A DNA stretch of 21,572 bases from an uncultured Fretibacterium sp. (GCA_937900285.1 CALCEM010000040.1:1-21572), one strand, 5' to 3'; positions 8,181 through 16,806 are shown, numbered from the stretch's first letter. Program-made: numbers and translations. Notes: generated from the letters alone by a model not told the origin.

Positions 8181-8717
8181 ATGCGAAAAATATTTTTATT
8201 TGTGATTTTGTTTTGTTTAATTGTTCCAGAAAATTTATACGCCCTTTCAAATAGTTCTGATGCTTTTATGTCTTTGCCGTTCGGTCATAGTTTTACGCGC
8301 ACAAAAAAACGTATGGAAAACAGCGGAGCAAAAACTTTAACTCCAAGAGAATTAACGCTCTCGATGGAAGGATATTTTGAAGGATTTCCCGCGAGGTTTT
8401 TATTTGGTTTTCATAAAAAAAAGGGTTTAAAATCTAAAGCGTTATATATTCAAAGTTCCGGCGACAAAATAAAAGATAATAATTTATATTTAAATTTGCA
8501 AAAGGCTCATAATTCAATTTATGGCACCGGAAACGAATCACCAGTAATGAATACAAGAAAAGCAGGGAAAATTATGCTGCGAAATATTTGGACTCCTGAC
8601 AGATATACGACTATTACATTAACTTATAATCCCGAAGCTACAATAAAATTTCCCGGCACTTCAATGAATGACCGGCCAGTACATTTAATTTATAAATACG
8701 AAAAATGGGACAATTAA
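8181..8717 (+). CDS. Small exported protein of unknown function
   Basis: I do not recognise the family. The 178 residues start with a clear signal peptide (MRKIFLFVILFC...ENLYA, likely cleaved after residue 21), so the product should go to the periplasm. The mature part is basic and rich in aromatic residues and beta-type segments, with FMSLPFGHSF near the start and no cysteine. CGGAGG lies 12 nt before the ATG. It is transcribed alone: divergent from ade and closed by its own terminator. Nothing in the context gives a role. Confidence 0.75.
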   Translation: MRKIFLFVILFCLIVPENLYALSNSSDAFMSLPFGHSFTRTKKRMENSGAKTLTPRELTLSMEGYFEGFPARFLFGFHKKKGLKSKALYIQSSGDKIKDNNLYLNLQKAHNSIYGTGNESPVMNTRKAGKIMLRNIWTPDRYTTITLTYNPEATIKFPGTSMNDRPVHLIYKYEKWDN

Positions 8718-8738
8718 TTTTTAATTTTAAAATTTTTA

Positions 8739-8788
8739 AGCCACTCCATTTTAAGCAATAACAAATTTAATTTTAGAGTGGCTGTTTT
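8739..8788 (+). terminator. Terminator between convergent 8181 gene and folK
   Basis: AGCCACTC (8739-8746) and GAGTGGCT (8776-8783) are a perfect 8-bp inverted repeat with a 29-nt AT-rich loop, followed by GTTTTATTTAT. It sits between two converging genes and may act in both directions, though the minus-strand side has a weaker T run. Confidence 0.7.
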
Positions 8789-8805
8789 ATTTATAATTTA
8801 TAATT

Positions 8806-9279
8806 TCATAATTCCGTGATGCGGGTCATGCTCCCATAAAATTTTTTTGCCAAGTCGCTGATCTTAATATTTATTTCTGGATGTATCCAATCGGGTAAAA
8901 TCTCGTTTAACGGCACTAAAACAAAATCCCGGTTATGCAAATTTTCATGAGGTATTTTCAAGCCGGGTAATTTTATAATTGAATTGTCCATCAATAAAAT
9001 ATCTATATCAATTTTACGCGCACCCCATCTCACGTTTTCAACCCTGCCCAGCTCTCGTTCAAAATTTTTTATGAGCTTTAAAATATTTTCAGCACTGTCA
9101 TAAATTTCCATTGAGAGGCACGCATTTAAATAATTAGGCTGAACAACCCCGCCCCAAGGCTCTGACTCGTAAACATTGCTCTTTTTTATTATTTTGCCGA
9201 TAGTCTTTAATTTTTCAACGGCATCACGCAAATTCTGTAAACGATTCCCCAAATTTGAACCAATTCCGAAACAAATCAT
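8806..9279 (-). CDS. folK: 2-amino-4-hydroxy-6-hydroxymethyldihydropteridine diphosphokinase
   Basis: HPPK of folate synthesis: moves diphosphate from ATP to hydroxymethyldihydropterin in the cytoplasm. From ATG 9279 it has 157 residues, close to E. coli FolK. Ordered motifs are GIGSNLGNR at the N-terminus, SEPWGGVVQPNYLN, WGARKIDIDIL (metal-binding Asp pair) and IPHENLHNRDFVLVPLNE. The frame stays open 54 nt upstream inside fchA, but ATG 9279 aligns with the family start, follows the fchA stop by one base, and has GGAG 10 nt away within the end of fchA, which suggests translational coupling. No other folate-synthesis gene is visible here. Confidence 0.95.
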   Translation of the reverse strand: MICFGIGSNLGNRLQNLRDAVEKLKTIGKIIKKSNVYESEPWGGVVQPNYLNACLSMEIYDSAENILKLIKNFERELGRVENVRWGARKIDIDILLMDNSIIKLPGLKIPHENLHNRDFVLVPLNEILPDWIHPEINIKISDLAKKFYGSMTRITEL

Positions 9280-9280
9280 T

Positions 9281-9859
9281 TTAAAAATTCTCCAGCCATA
9301 AATTTTTTTGTTTAATATAATTTTCGTCTCCAATAAAATTTAAATTTATTTTGACGTTTTCGAGCGCGCTTTTTATCCCTGCTTCCGCCAAAACTTGAGC
9401 GCAATTTAAATCACTTGAAGCGTTTTTATTTGATTTCCCAAATAAATTTTTTGCAAGCTTTATAATTTCTTCGCAGTTCTTAATTGTATTTTCAGGCGGA
9501 ATAATTGCATTTTTGCAAGCGTTCTCAATTTTTAAATTTTTATCAGGCGTTGAATCCTTCGGCAATTTAAAAGCGTTCATAACTTCATTATATGCGTTGA
9601 CATCATCGCGGGCGCATTGTAACAAATTTTCGAGCAGTAAATTAGCTTTTTCGAGTGATGTTTTTATTAAATTTTCATGCTCCAAATATTTTTCTTTACC
9701 TAAACTCAAATTACAGACCATTGAGACCAAAGCAGCCCCCATCGCACCAGCTACAGCAGCAGCCGATCCGCCTCCAGGTGTTGGACTTTCGGACGATAAT
9801 TTTTTTAGGAAATCCGTAACGCTTAAATTAAAATAATCCTGTGATCTTTCCATTTTCAT
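9281..9859 (-). CDS. fchA: Methenyltetrahydrofolate cyclohydrolase (FTCD_C family)
   Basis: FchA-type cyclodeaminase/cyclohydrolase-fold protein that converts 5,10-methenyl- to 10-formyl-tetrahydrofolate in the cytoplasm. The N-terminal SSESPTPGGGSAAAVAGAMG block is the signature of the FTCD C-terminal domain family; at about 190 residues this is the stand-alone cyclohydrolase and not the fused formiminotransferase. Start is uncertain: ATG 9859 and ATG 9853 both overlap the end of fhs (stop at 9828) and neither has a clear ribosome-binding site, while a TTG exists at 9868. Overlap with fhs implies coupled translation, and folK follows after one base. In this family the gene is commonly beside fhs and folD, as here. 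Confidence 0.9.
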   Translation of the reverse strand: MKMERSQDYFNLSVTDFLKKLSSESPTPGGGSAAAVAGAMGAALVSMVCNLSLGKEKYLEHENLIKTSLEKANLLLENLLQCARDDVNAYNEVMNAFKLPKDSTPDKNLKIENACKNAIIPPENTIKNCEEIIKLAKNLFGKSNKNASSDLNCAQVLAEAGIKSALENVKINLNFIGDENYIKQKNLWLENF

Positions 9860-11495
9860 CAACGTCAATATTTAACGCAGCGGGTTTTTTAGGAAGTCCC
9901 GGCATCGTCATAATATTTCCTGTTACTGCTACTATGAAGCCAGCTCCGGCAGAAATTCTTATTTCACGCACCAAAATTTTAAAATTCTTCGGTCGGCCTA
10001 ATAATTCCGGTTTATCGCTGAGTGAGTATTGAGTCTTGGCCATGCAGACAAGTAAATTATCAAGCCCCATTTCATGAACCCTAACGAGCATTTTTAAAGC
10101 CTCCGGAGAATAGTCTACGCCGTCAGCTCCGTAAATTTTTTTTGCGACCGCTTCAATTTTCGTTTCAATATTTTGATCGGTCTCGTATGTAAATTTAAAA
10201 TCTGATTTCTGTTCACATGCCTCGACAACTTTTTGAGCCAAAATTTTAGTGCCTTCTCCACCTTTAGCCCAGCCTTCTGATAATGCAAATACTGCGCCGG
10301 ATTTTTCGCACTCGGTTTCTAAAAATTTAATTTCGTTTTCCGTATCAGTTGGAAATTTATTTATTGCAACGATGACGGGAAGCCCAAAAGATTTTATATT
10401 CTCGATGTGCTTATTTAAATTCGGGAGTCCGTTTTTAAGGGCTTCGATATTTTCGGAACTTAAATTATTTTTTGGTAAACCTCCATGCATCTTTAATGCT
10501 CGAATCGTAGCGACTACAACAACGGCAGAAGGTTTTAAATTTGCAACGCGGCATTTTATATCTAAAAATTTCTCTCCGCCCAAATCCGCACCGAATCCCG
10601 CTTCAGTCACAAGATAATCGCTCAATTTCAATCCCAGTTTTGTAGCTTGAATACTGTTGCAGCCGTGAGCAATGTTCGCAAATGGCCCGCCGTGTATAAA
10701 TGCCGGTGAACCTTCGAGAGTCTGGACTAAATTCGGTTTAATTGCATCCTTCAATAATGCAGCCATCGATCCTGACGCGTGAATGTCATCAGCTGTAACG
10801 GGTTTATTGTCGTAAGTGTAAGCTAAAATAATTTTTCCGAGTCTCGTTTTTAAATCGCTTAAATTATTTGCGAGGCACAAAATCGCCATAACTTCAGAAG
10901 CGACTGTAATATCAAATCCGCTTTCACGCGGTACACCGTTAGCAGTTCCGCCAAGTCCGATTATAATATTACGCAATGCACGCTCATTTAAATCCATTAC
11001 GCGACGGAAAACTATTTTACGAGGATCAATATTTAACTCATTGCCCTGCTGTATATGATTATCTAACATGGCCGCGCATAAATTATGAGCCGTTGTTATT
11101 GCATGAATATCCCCAGTGAAATGTAAATTAATATCTTCCATCGGAACAACCTGCGAATAACCTCCGCCAGCTGCACCGCCTTTTAATCCAAATGAAGGGC
11201 CGAGAGAAGGTTCGCGTAAAGCTACGGCTGCATTTTTTCCGATTTTGTTGAGGCCGTCAGTTAAACCGATGCTCACCGTAGTTTTTCCTTCGCCTGCAGG
11301 AGTTGGAGTAATGGCAGTGACCAAAATTAATTTGCCGTCTTTATTATTTTGCAAACGTTTAAAAACTTCAGGGCTGATCTTAGCTTTATATTTTCCGTAT
11401 AATTCTAAATCGTCCTCGTTTAAACCTAATTTTTTCGCGATGTTAATAATATTTTCTGGTGTTATGGATTGCGCGATCTCAATATCAGTTTTTAT
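9828..11495 (-). CDS. fhs: Formate-tetrahydrofolate ligase
   Basis: ATP-dependent synthesis of 10-formyl-tetrahydrofolate from formate, cytoplasmic. The P-loop TPAGEGKTT (from residue 65), REPSLGPSFGLKGGAAGGG, FTGDIHAITTAHNL and the C-terminal ITGLF are typical. The first usual start in frame is TTG 11354, but that omits 47 residues. The frame continues upstream with KTDIEIAQS and LGLNEDDLELYGKYKAKI, which are the conserved Fhs N-terminus, to ATA at 11495-11493; TGA precedes it two codons upstream. AAGGAG lies 9 nt before the ATA. With that start the protein is 555 residues, the family's usual length. Either ATA initiates translation or an ATG was lost by mutation or error. Confidence 0.95.
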   Translation of the reverse strand: MKTDIEIAQSITPENIINIAKKLGLNEDDLELYGKYKAKISPEVFKRLQNNKDGKLILVTAITPTPAGEGKTTVSIGLTDGLNKIGKNAAVALREPSLGPSFGLKGGAAGGGYSQVVPMEDINLHFTGDIHAITTAHNLCAAMLDNHIQQGNELNIDPRKIVFRRVMDLNERALRNIIIGLGGTANGVPRESGFDITVASEVMAILCLANNLSDLKTRLGKIILAYTYDNKPVTADDIHASGSMAALLKDAIKPNLVQTLEGSPAFIHGGPFANIAHGCNSIQATKLGLKLSDYLVTEAGFGADLGGEKFLDIKCRVANLKPSAVVVVATIRALKMHGGLPKNNLSSENIEALKNGLPNLNKHIENIKSFGLPVIVAINKFPTDTENEIKFLETECEKSGAVFALSEGWAKGGEGTKILAQKVVEACEQKSDFKFTYETDQNIETKIEAVAKKIYGADGVDYSPEALKMLVRVHEMGLDNLLVCMAKTQYSLSDKPELLGRPKNFKILVREIRISAGAGFIVAVTGNIMTMPGLPKKPAALNIDVDENGKITGLF

Positions 11496-11510
11496 TTTTC
11501 TTCACTCCTT
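11493..11510 (-). promoter_or_regulatory. Ribosome-binding site with apparent ATA start codon of fhs
   Basis: On the minus strand AAGGAG (11510-11505) is followed after 9 nt by ATA (11495-11493), where the conserved family N-terminus (M)KTDIEIAQ begins. No ATG, GTG or TTG exists in this frame between the upstream TGA (11504-11502) and codon 48. The overlapping GTG (in GAGTGAAG) is out of frame and meets TGA after six codons. Confidence 0.75.
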
Positions 11511-11676
11511 AAAAATTAAAAAAATCATTCGGGCATAATATAATAAATTCGTCAAAATTAAAAATATTTATAAATTCGTGTTGCGCGCTTAATAAAAAAT
11601 ACTCATTCAAAAAAATTTTAATTCAGTCATTATAATAATTCATTATTTTTATTTTTAGGATCGGTGAGATATTTTC

Positions 11677-12516
11677 ATGTTGTTATTAAAGGGTTCGGAA
11701 GTTGCAAATAATTTAAAAAATGACCTCGTCAAATTAAGCGATGAATTAAAAATTAAAAATCAAAATCCCGCGCTCGGTGTAATTCGAGTTGGAAATAATG
11801 AGAGCGATTCATCTTATTTAAAGGGCATTAGCAAAAAATTTCAGGAGCTGAATATAAAAATTAACTTGTTCGAATTTCCCGAAGATATTACGCAAAATAA
11901 TTTTAATTCGGAATTTGACAAAATTAATTTAAATAATAATATTCACGGTATTTTAATGTTCAGGCCGTTGCCAAAAAATTTAAATGATGAATATGCCAGA
12001 AAAAATATTAACCCGTTAAAAGATGTCGATTGCATGGGATATATTAATTTAGCAAAATTATTTGCCGGCGAAAAATGTTTTTATCCTTGTACACCTGCCG
12101 GAATAATCGAAATTTTAAAATTTTATAATATTGATTTAACCGGTTTAAATGTCGTGATAATTGGCCGTAGTTTGGTTATAGGCAAACCTTTAGCGATGAT
12201 GCTTTTAAAATATAATGCTACCGTTACAATTTGTCATTCCAAAACTAAAAATTTAAATACGATTTGCAAAAATTCAGACCTAATAATAACCGCTGCCGGC
12301 CATGCAAATTTAATAAATAAAAGTTTTGTAAACGAAAATTCAATAATAATCGACGCAGGAATAAATTTTTATAATAATAAATTATGCGGAGACGTAAATT
12401 TTCAAGAGGTGTCAGAAATCGTAAAAAGTATTACGCCGGTTCCTGGAGGAGTTGGATCGGTAACAACATCAATTCTCGCAAAAAATTTATTAAACGCATG
12501 TTCTGCGCTGATATAA
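11677..12516 (+). CDS. folD: Methylenetetrahydrofolate dehydrogenase, FolD family
   Basis: NAD(P)-dependent oxidation of 5,10-methylene- to methenyl-tetrahydrofolate. 279 residues, standard length. Tyr47 and Lys53 correspond to the catalytic Tyr/Lys pair (spacing six), KDVDC precedes the nucleotide domain, GRSLVIGKPLA is the cofactor site, and TPVPGGVGSVTTSIL is the C-terminal signature. Where bifunctional FolD has GILVQLPLP, this protein has GILMFRPLP, so the Gln needed for cyclohydrolase activity (Gln98 by E. coli numbering, Gln100 in the human enzyme) is Phe95. It may thus be only a dehydrogenase, with FchA as the cyclohydrolase. It is divergent from fhs-fchA across 181 AT-rich bases in which I see no clear promoter pair. 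GGTGAG lies 8 nt before ATG. Confidence 0.93.
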   Translation: MLLLKGSEVANNLKNDLVKLSDELKIKNQNPALGVIRVGNNESDSSYLKGISKKFQELNIKINLFEFPEDITQNNFNSEFDKINLNNNIHGILMFRPLPKNLNDEYARKNINPLKDVDCMGYINLAKLFAGEKCFYPCTPAGIIEILKFYNIDLTGLNVVIIGRSLVIGKPLAMMLLKYNATVTICHSKTKNLNTICKNSDLIITAAGHANLINKSFVNENSIIIDAGINFYNNKLCGDVNFQEVSEIVKSITPVPGGVGSVTTSILAKNLLNACSALI

Positions 12517-12549
12517 TTACAAAATTTCAGGCGGAGGAAAAAATTTAAA

Positions 12550-13338
12550 ATGTTTGCGAAAATTTTTATATTATTGATAATTGCATTTTTTAATTTTACG
12601 GCTGCTTCAGAATCTGCAACTATTAACGCTTATCAAGATGCTTACGCGATGAATTTTGAAATATGGAAGCCTTCAGGTTTACCGGCAGGATGGTACGCGA
12701 CTTTTGACGGTTTTCCCGTTGCGCAGATTTCCGAAAATAGATGGGTGTACGGAAAATATAATAATTTTGGTGTTATTGCTCCAACTGATATTTTAGTCGG
12801 GTCGGTTGTGCCTGAAAGAGTTCCCGGACTTGTTAGAATTGCATCGACATGGATAAATTTAACGGGCTTTAACGAAAAAGAATTTATAAAAATTCAAAAA
12901 TATAATTGCAATCGTATAGGCTGGTATGATGACGGCAGAATCAGCACGCCAATAGCTTGGAATGTTTACAGTCGCGGAGTATATCTCTGGAACGGAAAAA
13001 AATGGCAGTATTTTAGTCAAATGGGCGGCGAATATGCTTCGGAAATGTTAAACAGAGTTAGCCCAAGAGTTTCAAAAAGTTTAATTAAGAACGGTGTAAA
13101 TTATAATTCAGCTGAACCCGTTGAGCTTGCAGAATACGCGAGAGAATGGGGAATTTTATGGCTCGGAAGAATTGTCCCGGCACGTGATATTAACGGAGTA
13201 TACGGAGCTGATGGAGACAGTAAAAGCATAAATAACGAAACTTCAGGCTCATCAAGTTCCGGGACTACAGTTGAAAATGAAAACAGTAACAGCAAAGGCA
13301 ATAACGATAATTCAACTGATGGACAATGGGATTATTAA
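12550..13338 (+). CDS. Exported protein of unknown function with Ser/Asn-rich tail
   Basis: Family not recognised. 262 residues: a signal peptide (MFAKIFILLIIAFFNFTAAS, cleavage near residue 20), a core of about 190 residues rich in Trp, Tyr and Gly, and a disordered tail from ~220 made mostly of Ser, Asn, Gly and acidic residues, ending in GQWDY. The core has paired aromatic segments (PAGWYATFDGFPVAQ, RWVYGKYNNFGVI, KKWQYFSQM). It has one cysteine in the mature part and no membrane anchor. GGAGG lies 12 nt before the ATG. It is 33 nt after folD and 54 nt before the TPR gene on the same strand, so probably co-transcribed, although no functional link to folate is evident. Confidence 0.75.
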   Translation: MFAKIFILLIIAFFNFTAASESATINAYQDAYAMNFEIWKPSGLPAGWYATFDGFPVAQISENRWVYGKYNNFGVIAPTDILVGSVVPERVPGLVRIASTWINLTGFNEKEFIKIQKYNCNRIGWYDDGRISTPIAWNVYSRGVYLWNGKKWQYFSQMGGEYASEMLNRVSPRVSKSLIKNGVNYNSAEPVELAEYAREWGILWLGRIVPARDINGVYGADGDSKSINNETSGSSSSGTTVENENSNSKGNNDNSTDGQWDY

Positions 13339-13392
13339 AATTATTAAACGATAAATTTTAAACGTTAAACGCAAATTTTTTCAGGAGAGATC

Positions 13393-14292
13393 ATGACGAA
13401 TAATAATAAAAATAAATCCGAACGAATTAACAGACTTTTAGAAATGGCATGGGGCGCACATGATGATGAATCAGCACTGAATTACGCCGGCCAAATTTTG
13501 GAAATAGATCCGGAAAACCCGGACGCATTAATAATCCAAGCAGATTTAACACCAGACGATCAGCAAAGATTAAAAATTCTCGAACGCGCTTTAAAATCTG
13601 CTGAAAATATTTCTGGTTCTGGTTCTGATAAAGATTTTACGATTTTTGTTTTAAATCACAGGGTAGCATTAACTTCAATTTCATGCGGAGATATTAACAG
13701 AGCATATGAAGCAGTTTTAAAATTGGTGGAGCTTGAAGATTTTGATGACTTCGGAACGGGGCGGGAATTATATTACAGGGTTTTAATTTATAAATCAGAG
13801 TGGCAAAAAATTTTAACTGAAACGATGCGCGATAATAATCACCAATTAGCTTGGGGATATTCGAGATTATTGGCGACGTTTATGCTGTCTAGAAATTTAA
13901 AATTTTGTTCAAAAATGTTTTGGGATGCTCTGATAATTTCACCTGATGCGCCGTTTTACATGTTGGGATATTTTGAGGAGCCTGACGAAGATTCAAGCGA
14001 TGAAGCTAAAAGGGCATTTAATTTTGCGTTATTATTTCATGATATATTTTCGGTGTCTGAAGAATTTTTTATGTGGTTTTCGCGCGGAGTTCTTTTATTT
14101 GGATTATTGAGCGGAAGATTAAATAATGATTTTGGAACTTACGGTGAAGATGACGGTTCAGAATCAGCGATCGAAATTTTAAACACACTCGGAGGACTCG
14201 AAGAATATAACAAAATGAAAAAATTAATCACAGAAAATGATGACAGGGCAATTATAGAAATGTTAGCTGCGCATAAATGTTTATCGAACTAG
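13393..14292 (+). CDS. Tetratricopeptide-repeat-like protein
   Basis: Soluble protein of 299 residues without signal peptide. The N-terminal third reads as TPR helical hairpins (ALNYAGQILEIDPENPDALI, then RLKILERALKSAE), followed by further helices (LAWGYSRLLATFML, ALIISPDAPFYMLGYFEE). Such proteins act as binding scaffolds; the partner here is unknown. The ATG has AGGAG only 5 nt away, the shortest gap in the window. It lies between the exported-protein and Lon-like genes on the same strand with gaps of 54 and 69 nt. A short SGSGS linker near residue 75 is coded by a repeated TCTGGT unit. Confidence 0.7.
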   Translation: MTNNNKNKSERINRLLEMAWGAHDDESALNYAGQILEIDPENPDALIIQADLTPDDQQRLKILERALKSAENISGSGSDKDFTIFVLNHRVALTSISCGDINRAYEAVLKLVELEDFDDFGTGRELYYRVLIYKSEWQKILTETMRDNNHQLAWGYSRLLATFMLSRNLKFCSKMFWDALIISPDAPFYMLGYFEEPDEDSSDEAKRAFNFALLFHDIFSVSEEFFMWFSRGVLLFGLLSGRLNNDFGTYGEDDGSESAIEILNTLGGLEEYNKMKKLITENDDRAIIEMLAAHKCLSN

Positions 14293-14361
14293 AATTATAA
14301 AAATATAAATTAAAAATAAAATTAAAAATAAAAATTTTAAATGGGAGCATGATCATAAAAA

Positions 14362-16806
14362 TTGTTAAATAATAAATTAAAATTAGAGCCTGAAAAATTA
14401 AGAAGGATTAAAAATTCTGACAGCTGGAAATTTAAGAACACCGATGAAATTAAATCACGCACAAATCAAATTTTACCCGGCCAAAATAGAGCGGTTGAAG
14501 CTATGGAATTCGGTTTAAATGTTTTGGGTCGAGGCTATAATATTTTTATAGTCGGCAATCCGGGAAACGGCAGAACAGGTTACGCGCTGGAAAAATTGAA
14601 GGATAAAGCAAAAAATTTAAAAGCCCCTGACGATATTTTATATTTATATAATTTTGAAGAGCCAGGTCGCCCTCAAGCTGTTAACGTTCCTGCAGGTAAA
14701 GGCAAAAAATTAGTTAAGGAGCTTGAAGAATTATTAAACGATTTAAAGACCGCAATAAGTAAAGCATTTGAACAGAGCGACTATGAAGATTTAAAAGCAG
14801 AATACGTGAAAAAATTTCAGGCAAAGGCCAGCGCAATAATGGACAAGTTACGCGCTCAAGCTGCAAAAAATAATTTTTCGTTAAGACGAACGCCGCAAGG
14901 ATTTATAAATATTCCGCTGATGACTGATGTTGACGAAGACGGAAAAGAAATCACAAGAGAAGTCACGCCGGAAGAGTTTGATGATTTAGATGAAGCTCAT
15001 AAAAAAATTTATCATGAAATGTCAGTGATAGTTTCGCAACAGACTTTAAGCGGAATGCGAGAAATCCGGGACATGGAAAAAAAATTACAGGAAAAATTAA
15101 GCAAGCTCGATAACGAAATCGCAAAAAATGCCATTGAAAGTTATATAAATGACTTGAAAGAAAAATATAAAGAGAACGAAATATTTTTAAAATGGCTCGA
15201 TAAAATGTCGGAAGATGTTATAGAAAATTTTTCAGCTTTTGCGAGTGCTGCCCGTGATGAAAATTCCGAAACTGATTTTACGCGTTATGGAGCAAATTTA
15301 TTTATAAGTAACGATCCCTCAAAAGGTGCGCCAGTCATATGGGAAACAAATCCGACATATTATAATTTATCCGGCCGCGTTGAATATGAAAGCCATCAAG
15401 GATATTTATACACTGATTTTAAAAAGATTTTGCCCGGAGCATTTCACAAAGCTAACGGCGGATTTTTGGTTTTGGATGCTGAAAGAGTTTTGATGAATTT
15501 CATGTCATGGGAATCAATAAAAAGATTATTGCGGACTGGAGAGGCTTCGATCGAAAATTTAGGCGATCAATATGGTGCAGTCCCTGTCGCATCGTTGAGA
15601 CCTTCGCCGGTGAAGACGAATTTAAAAATTATAATGATCGGAACTCCTTATATTTATGAGTTGCTGCAATATTATGATCAGGAGTTCAGCAAATTATTTA
15701 AAATTAAAGCGTGTTTCGATACGGACATGCCGCGAAATGCAAAAAATGAACGCTGGCTCGCGAGTTATGTAGCCGAATATATTAAGCGAGAAAATTTAAA
15801 ACCTTTTGAAGCTGAAGCGCTCTCTGAAATTGTTGAATGGTCCAGCCGTGAAGCAGAAGATCAAAATTTATTATCCGTTGAAGTTGGTCCGTTGCGCGAA
15901 ATTTTAAACGAGTCAAATGCTTGGGCAAAAAATAATGTTACTCGTGCTGACGTAATAAAAGCCGTTGAGCATAAAAATTACAGATCAAATTTATATCACG
16001 AAAAATTAACGAGAGCTTTCACCGATGGAATTATACGCGTTGACACTTCCGGCGAAGCTGTTGGACAAATTAACGGGTTGAGCGTGATTGATTTAAATGA
16101 TTACAGGTTCGGACATCCTTCGAGAATTACGGCAAATGTTTTTATGGGACAAGAAGGCGTAATAAATATTGAACGTGAAGTCAGAATGACCGGGCCGATT
16201 CATAATAAAGGGATGATGATTTTATCGAGTTATCTCGGAAAAAAATATGCTCAGGATATGCCGTTAACTTTGAGTGCGCACATAACTTTTGAGCAAAATT
16301 ATTCCGGAATTGAAGGCGACAGCGCATCGAGCACTGAATTATATTGTTTATTGTCAGCTTTATCCGGACTGCCTTTAAAACAGAGCATCGCCGTAACTGG
16401 TTCAGTAGATCAATTTGGAAACGTTCAGCCGATCGGAGGAGTAAACGAAAAAATTGAGGGCTTCTTTGAATATTGCAAAATTTCCGGCTTCAACAATGAA
16501 CAGGGCGTAATGATCCCGGCTTCAAATGTTAGGCATTTAATGTTAAAACCCGAAGTGATCGAGGCTGTGAAAAATAAAAAATTTTCTATTTGGGCCGTGA
16601 GTTCAATTGATGAGGGCATCGAATTATTAACGGGAGTAACTGCCGGGAAAGTTCATAAGGACGGGAGTTATTCTGAAAATTCTGTGCACGGAAAAGTTAA
16701 AGCGAGATTAAAAAAGATGTTGGGCGACAGTATAAGGCTTGAAAAGAAATTCGGGCGTTTACCTCGCAGAAATAACAAGAAAAAGAAAAGTGAACAGCAA
16801 AATTGA
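14362..16806 (+). CDS. LonB-like ATP-dependent protease (AAA_32 / Lon proteolytic domain)
   Basis: Cytoplasmic AAA+ serine protease of the YcbZ/LonB-like group: no Lon N-terminal substrate domain, an ATPase part with a long coiled-coil insertion (about 105-290), and a C-terminal Lon peptidase domain. Walker A is GNPGNGRTG (65-73), with Arg in place of the usual Lys, as I recall for this family; Walker B is GGFLVLD (366-372). The catalytic dyad is Ser654 in EGDSAS and Lys697 in GGVNEKIEGF, 43 apart as in E. coli Lon. It starts at TTG 14362, preceded by a stop codon at 14356 and by GGGAG 14 nt away. 814 residues is normal for the family. It overlaps the endonuclease III gene by 17 nt. Targets unknown. 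Confidence 0.9.
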   Translation: MLNNKLKLEPEKLRRIKNSDSWKFKNTDEIKSRTNQILPGQNRAVEAMEFGLNVLGRGYNIFIVGNPGNGRTGYALEKLKDKAKNLKAPDDILYLYNFEEPGRPQAVNVPAGKGKKLVKELEELLNDLKTAISKAFEQSDYEDLKAEYVKKFQAKASAIMDKLRAQAAKNNFSLRRTPQGFINIPLMTDVDEDGKEITREVTPEEFDDLDEAHKKIYHEMSVIVSQQTLSGMREIRDMEKKLQEKLSKLDNEIAKNAIESYINDLKEKYKENEIFLKWLDKMSEDVIENFSAFASAARDENSETDFTRYGANLFISNDPSKGAPVIWETNPTYYNLSGRVEYESHQGYLYTDFKKILPGAFHKANGGFLVLDAERVLMNFMSWESIKRLLRTGEASIENLGDQYGAVPVASLRPSPVKTNLKIIMIGTPYIYELLQYYDQEFSKLFKIKACFDTDMPRNAKNERWLASYVAEYIKRENLKPFEAEALSEIVEWSSREAEDQNLLSVEVGPLREILNESNAWAKNNVTRADVIKAVEHKNYRSNLYHEKLTRAFTDGIIRVDTSGEAVGQINGLSVIDLNDYRFGHPSRITANVFMGQEGVINIEREVRMTGPIHNKGMMILSSYLGKKYAQDMPLTLSAHITFEQNYSGIEGDSASSTELYCLLSALSGLPLKQSIAVTGSVDQFGNVQPIGGVNEKIEGFFEYCKISGFNNEQGVMIPASNVRHLMLKPEVIEAVKNKKFSIWAVSSIDEGIELLTGVTAGKVHKDGSYSENSVHGKVKARLKKMLGDSIRLEKKFGRLPRRNNKKKKSEQQN

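Noticed and set aside
9513..10617. Plus-strand open frames opposite fchA and fhs (for example 10249-10617)
   Set aside because: They are antisense shadows of strongly conserved genes, with no ribosome-binding site or family resemblance.
16739..16789. TTG 16739 as start of endonuclease III
   Set aside because: It would overlap the Lon-like gene by 68 nt with basic, low-complexity sequence unlike the family; GTG 16790 gives a normal length.
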